A stretch of DNA of 64,000 nt from Aporrectodea caliginosa (lineage: Eukaryota; Annelida; Clitellata; Crassiclitellata; Lumbricidae): assembly GCA_020284085.1 (NCBI GenBank), contig JACEVL010000495.1, forward strand, positions 478,920 to 542,919, written 5' to 3'. Positions within the stretch are counted from its first letter, which is position 1, and every line of letters starts with the position of its first letter. The notes beneath the pieces were generated by a model, which was not told where the DNA came from, did no database searches, and worked only from the letters and a program-made list of their open reading frames with translations. Shown in pieces: positions 59,920 to 64,000 of the stretch. Position numbers and translations under genes: made by a program.

Positions 59920-61240
59920 AGGGCCTTATTTCATCCTCGTATATCAATTTATTTTAACAAAAGCAATGTTGCAATAGGGGCCTAATAGTAATTATCGGAC
60001 GGCTTTTCGCACAACTACGACATTTCTTTTGGGAAAGGTTGCCTCCAAATTTCTGTTTCCCCTCTGATACCGATTGTGTCCTTCCCATGACGTTTCTATG
60101 ATGCATTGTGCATCGTTCCTTGTGTGAAGATGCTTTGCTTTTAACACACCGTACATCCGGTTGCTTTTGCTGTGCTATGACGTATACGAGCTTCATTTCG
60201 ACAGAGTTTGAGATTACTTCATAAGCTCTTATGGTTGCAGTAGGTGAGACAGAGGGATGATGCGTTAGTTTGAATCAACACCAACAGACAATAATGGACT
60301 CGATTTGTCGAGTTATTCCATTCCTGGGAAATGTTACCAGCCTCAGCAGAACATTACACGAAGTCTGTTGCTATGTCCTACTACATACCGCTGTATAGCT
60401 ATGTCTATTAGTCGGCCAAATTGTATTATTTCAGCGGAATCCTTATGATGTTATTTTCTGGACAAAATGAGCCAAACATAGCGACAATAAATCGAAAAGC
60501 AAATGAATAAGACTCGGATTTTTTAACAATGCAAGAAAGAACGATTGGAAAGTTGCAATCATTGCGTCGTAAATAGTTTCGCGATTAATAGGGAATCGGA
60601 CAGAAAATTGAATATCATTGCTTAGCCTACTATTATGCGCTATATGCTACGGCTGTTTTTCTTTTCTAGTAACAGTTTTCTATTTATTCATTTGCGAATC
60701 TATCCACTATCCTCACACTTCAGAGACCCATTCTATTTCCTGAAGCCCATCCTCTCCACGTCTTAAACTTATTCGTATCCTTACATCTGTCTTGTTTTTA
60801 GACGTCTTGTCATCGCGGAAACCTAGTCTCACTCCTTGAACCTATTCTCATTCTGCTCATCCAAAGACTCAAGCTTAGTATCTAATATCATTCTCAGTTC
60901 TATTTCATTACGGAATGTAGAGTTTCTAGACGTAGCCCAAGTACCATTCTTGCGTTTCTTCCAATAGATGTGTCTTTCCTACTCAATCTCCTCCATCAGT
61001 ATGCCTGTATCTATTTCTGCGTTAGTATTGGTCTTCCAATCTTTATCTTTTCTTCTTAAAGCAGTTTCCTTCAGCTGTATTTGTTTGCTAAATGACTTTT
61101 CGCTAAGTCGCCCATGGAACGATTTCCTGCGTTGGTCGTATTTGTGGTCAGAGTCTTTTACTGCGTTGTGTGGCAAAGGTTTACAGGCTATTATATATTA
61201 AACTGGTCTGTTAACATATCTATATATCGATCAATAGTCT
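59920..61240. other. intergenic sequence, no gene recognised
   Basis: No feature that I can support. Short open frames at 59954-60196 (minus) and 60968-61201 (plus) show no recognisable motif. Confidence 0.5.
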
Positions 61241-61246
61241 TTCTAT

Positions 61247-61672
61247 CTTATACTGTCTGTCCGTCTGTCCATCCGTTCATCTATCTGTCTATTTATCTAG
61301 GCTATTTGTCTATCCATCGATACATCCATCCTTCCATCAATCTATCTATAGCTCTTATATGCCCACCCAGTGCGGTTTACTTGTTCTCAGGTCTTTTAAA
61401 AAGGCAACGAATTCACCCTTGAAGGGTTGCAATGTTTTGGTGTTGAACAAACTCTTCTGCAGTTGCAGTATATCTCTAATCGGTTGATTTATTTGCGATG
61501 ATGACAAACAGATGAGCTCCACTTCTTGTTCATAAAAACTACGATCTATTTAAGAGCTAGATAGATTGATGGAAGGATGGATGTATCAATGGATAGACAA
61601 ATAGCCTAGATAAATAGACAGACAGACAGATGTACGGATGACAGACGGACATACAGTAAGACAGACAGTAGA
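61247..61672. repeat. long inverted repeat, arms about 110 bp, spacer about 190 bp
   Basis: Arm 1 (about 61247-61357, with tctatttatctaggctattt) is the reverse complement of arm 2 (61551 to about 61672, with aaatagcctagataaataga). A few mismatches and small indels occur, most at the outer end where both arms are gtct/gaca-rich. Confidence 0.85.
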
Positions 61673-61675
61673 TGA

Positions 61676-61723
<48 letters not shown>
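61673..61723. repeat. GATA array
   Basis: About 12 gata units directly against the end of the LTR, so the element appears to have inserted into this array. Confidence 0.95.
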
Positions 61724-62154
61724 TGTCACCAACTCTTTTCTTTCTTAGTTGTGACCTACCTCAAGAACTTTCCTTATCTCTACATATAAATTGCTCAACG
61801 ACTTCTAACTGTTTAAGAATTAAATTGACACAGTTCTTTGAATGTTTCTTTCTTTCTCCAAACACAGTTTAATAACAACAAACTCAACTCTTGCCTTAAA
61901 ACAACTGTACTACACTGTATAGTTCAAATTCACTGTCATCAGCAGTTTCTAAGTTTGGCGCGCTAACTGCACGTGTAAAACAATCTATCGTCAGCCAAAG
62001 TTTAGGCTACTTTAGGCCAAGCGCCCACGAGCCGACAGCGCAACTAAGGCCTAAGACTAAAACGCTTAACAATCGATACACATTATATATATATATATAT
62101 ATATCAACCTAAGGAACACCTGTGCTCATTATATATGCAAAACATTAGTTCACA
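61724..62154 (-). mobile_element. 3' LTR of a Ty3/gypsy element
   Basis: On the minus strand a polypurine tract (aaagaaagggaaggagg, about 62173-62157) is followed by TGTGAACT at 62154. The LTR ends ...GGTGACA at 61724, so the ends are TGT...ACA. It is about 431 bp. A tatata run at 62085-62104 may be the TATA box and attaaa (about 61873) a polyadenylation signal. The 5' LTR lies beyond the window, so LTR identity and the target duplication cannot be checked. Confidence 0.75.
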
Positions 62155-62271
62155 TTACCTCCTTCCCTTTCTTTGGATTGAGCAAATTAAACTTAAAAAT
62201 TTGCGAAATCATCAGAAATACTAAATTATGCAATAAACTTAATACTATATAATACAGTAAAATAAACAATC

Positions 62272-64000
62272 TTATAATCTAGATAAACAATCTGCTACAA
62301 CATTTAATCGTCCTTTCTTATAATTAACTTCTACATCAAAAGTTTGCAGTGCTAAAGCCCAAGCGCACCAGTTTAGCATACTTAGACATAGATTCAGTCA
62401 GATAAGTTAAAGGATTGTGATCGGTAAAGATGTGAACTTTAGATCCAATGATTATCTCTTTTAACTTATTTAGAGCCCAAACAATAGCATAGGCTTCTTT
62501 CTCTACAGTTGCCCATCTCTTCTGGGTGTCAGTCAATTTCTGACTTATAAATGATACAGGGCGTTCTATTCCCTTATCATCCATCTGTGTTAAAACAGCT
62601 CCTACTGCAAAATCACTACTATCACAGTACAAATTAAAAGGTTTTCCAACATCAAAAACATATAAAACAACTTTAGAGCGTACAGCATCTTTAAGTAAAT
62701 TAAATGCCTGTTGATGTCTATCAGTCCAATCAATCTTATCTGGAACATGTTTGCTTGTCAAATCAGATAGAGGCTTCGCAATCTGTGCAAAATCTTTGAT
62801 AAACTGTCTATAGTAACCAAAAAATCCCAGCAATTGCTTAACTTGTTTCTTCGTTTCTGGGGTTTTCAAATTAATTAAACTTTCAATTCTATCTGGATTC
62901 ATTTGAATCGTTCCAGAACCAACCACATGACCGATGAACTTTACCTCACTCTTACCAAAGATACATTTCTTTAAGTTCAGAGTAATGTTATGCAGTCTCA
63001 TTTGCATTAAATATGCATCTAAATGCTGTAAATGAATCTTCCAGTCATCTGAATGCACAGCAATGTCATCTACATAGGGCTCAGCAAATTCATTTATAGG
63101 CTGTAAAACCATGTTAATTGCTTTAACAAATGTTCTTCCTGAGTTGATCATTCCGAAAGGAACACGAGTAAACTCGTACAGTCCATTGTGAGTAACAAAA
63201 GCAGTTTTCCATTGATCAGTTTGCTTAACAGGACAAGTCCAGTAAGCACTTCGACAATCAAAAATCGAGATCACATTTGATTTTCCAACTTTGTGCAAAA
63301 CATCTTTCACAATCGGCATCGGATATTTACAATCCACAGTGAACGAGTTAATGTATCTGTAGTCGCAGGCAAGTCTCAGAGAACCGTCTTTCTTTTTAAC
63401 AATTACCAACGGACTTGCCATTCTGCTCGAAGATGGTTTTATAATGTTGGCTTGAAGCATTTCTTTAATTTGTCGTTCAACTTCTGCTCGATAGATGAGT
63501 GGAATTCGGTAAGCCATAAATTCTTTTTCACGAAATTCCGGTTTCAGTTCAATTTCATGTTCAACCAATGTACATAATCCAGGCTTTTCAGAAAATCGAT
63601 CGGAATATTTGTTCAGTATTTCCAGCAATTGTTTTTGTTGAGTCAATGTCAAATGGCTAATCTGTTCAGGATCAAGATTCAGTGAATTCTTTTCATTTTG
63701 CCAGTCATTCTTCATCAGCAATTCAACCACTGAACCAAAGTCTTCATCTTCTTCAACGATTAGTCCACAACTCATTGCTCTTGTAATGTACTTTCTGATT
63801 TTATTTGCGTGAATTATCTTTCGACAATCGTCACCCATATCAATCAAATAAGAGTACTTTGATCTTCGTTGTATGACAGTACATGGACCATGCCATCGTG
63901 AAATCAGTTTATTTGTTGACGTCAGATACAACACAATAACTTTTTCACCCGGTTCAAATTCTTTATGTTTCGCTCTTTTGTTGTATTAATTCGTATACTG
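62272..64000 (-). pseudogene. pol: Gmr1-like Ty3/gypsy pol: integrase C-terminus, reverse transcriptase, RNase H (broken copy)
   Basis: The open frame at 63934-62336 and its extension are part of a retrotransposon polyprotein. Order in transcript sense: integrase GPY/F-type end (RWHGPCTVIQRR, residues 13-24 of the open frame), a linker, reverse transcriptase (MASPLVIVKKKDGSLRLACD near 172-191, RVPFGM, active site YVDD at 287-290), then RNase H (LYCDSSDFAVGAVL near 415-430, TDHNPLTYL near 500). In most Ty3/gypsy elements integrase follows RNase H; here its end precedes RT in the same frame, the order known from the Gmr1 group. After RNase H the frame ends (stop at 62272) and the polypurine tract and LTR follow, so no second integrase is present. 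Breaks: a TAA stop at 63988-63986 in the integrase part, and a single-base frame change near 62370 in RNase H. Gag, protease and most of the integrase lie outside the window. Confidence 0.85.

Overview
This is a eukaryotic window: introns with GT-AG boundaries, dense interspersed repeats, long microsatellites and an assembly gap of Ns at 709-1492. The repeat content (many CR1/L2-type non-LTR fragments, tRNA-derived SINEs, mariner, hAT, and a Gmr1-like Ty3/gypsy element) points to an animal, most likely an aquatic invertebrate (deuterostome or lophotrochozoan). I cannot name the species.

Minus strand, about 44.3 kb down to 1.57 kb: one large multi-exon gene for a tetratricopeptide-repeat protein that looks like TTC6. 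I traced 47 candidate exons by splice signals, reading phase and TPR pattern, about 1,890 codons in all. The order is a low-complexity, charged N-terminal part (43.7-25.4 kb), a linker with a Trp-rich motif (23.7-17.2 kb), then a long TPR array (14.7-1.57 kb). The last exon seen ends in a splice donor, so the C-terminus lies in or beyond the gap. Three places in the TPR part do not keep frame. The sequence left of the gap (2-687) is a near copy of 10219-10902, including one TPR exon, which looks like a misplaced second haplotype or a real duplication.

Introns of this gene hold most of the transposons: an intact DD37D mariner (31578-32941), a deleted hAT copy with its 8-bp target duplication (15979-16771), a 0.6-kb element with self-complementary terminal inverted repeats (13790-14388), three short piggyBac-like MITE copies, SINEs and CR1/L2 3' fragments. 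One CR1/L2 copy contains a 63-bp piece of a TPR exon.

Plus strand, 47.4-49.4 kb: a 677-codon single-exon ORF, GC-rich, Ser/Arg-rich and mostly disordered. I do not recognise the family.

49.4-61.2 kb is gene-poor: non-LTR fragments, a tRNA-like pseudogene, an unassigned 239-codon ORF and very long simple repeats (CATA, CT, CA, GTCGCCC).

61.2-64.0 kb: a long inverted repeat, a GATA array, then the 3' LTR, RNase H, reverse transcriptase and the tail of the integrase of a minus-strand Ty3/gypsy element. The integrase end lies upstream of RT in the same reading frame, the unusual pol order of the Gmr1 group. The copy is broken by a stop and a frameshift.
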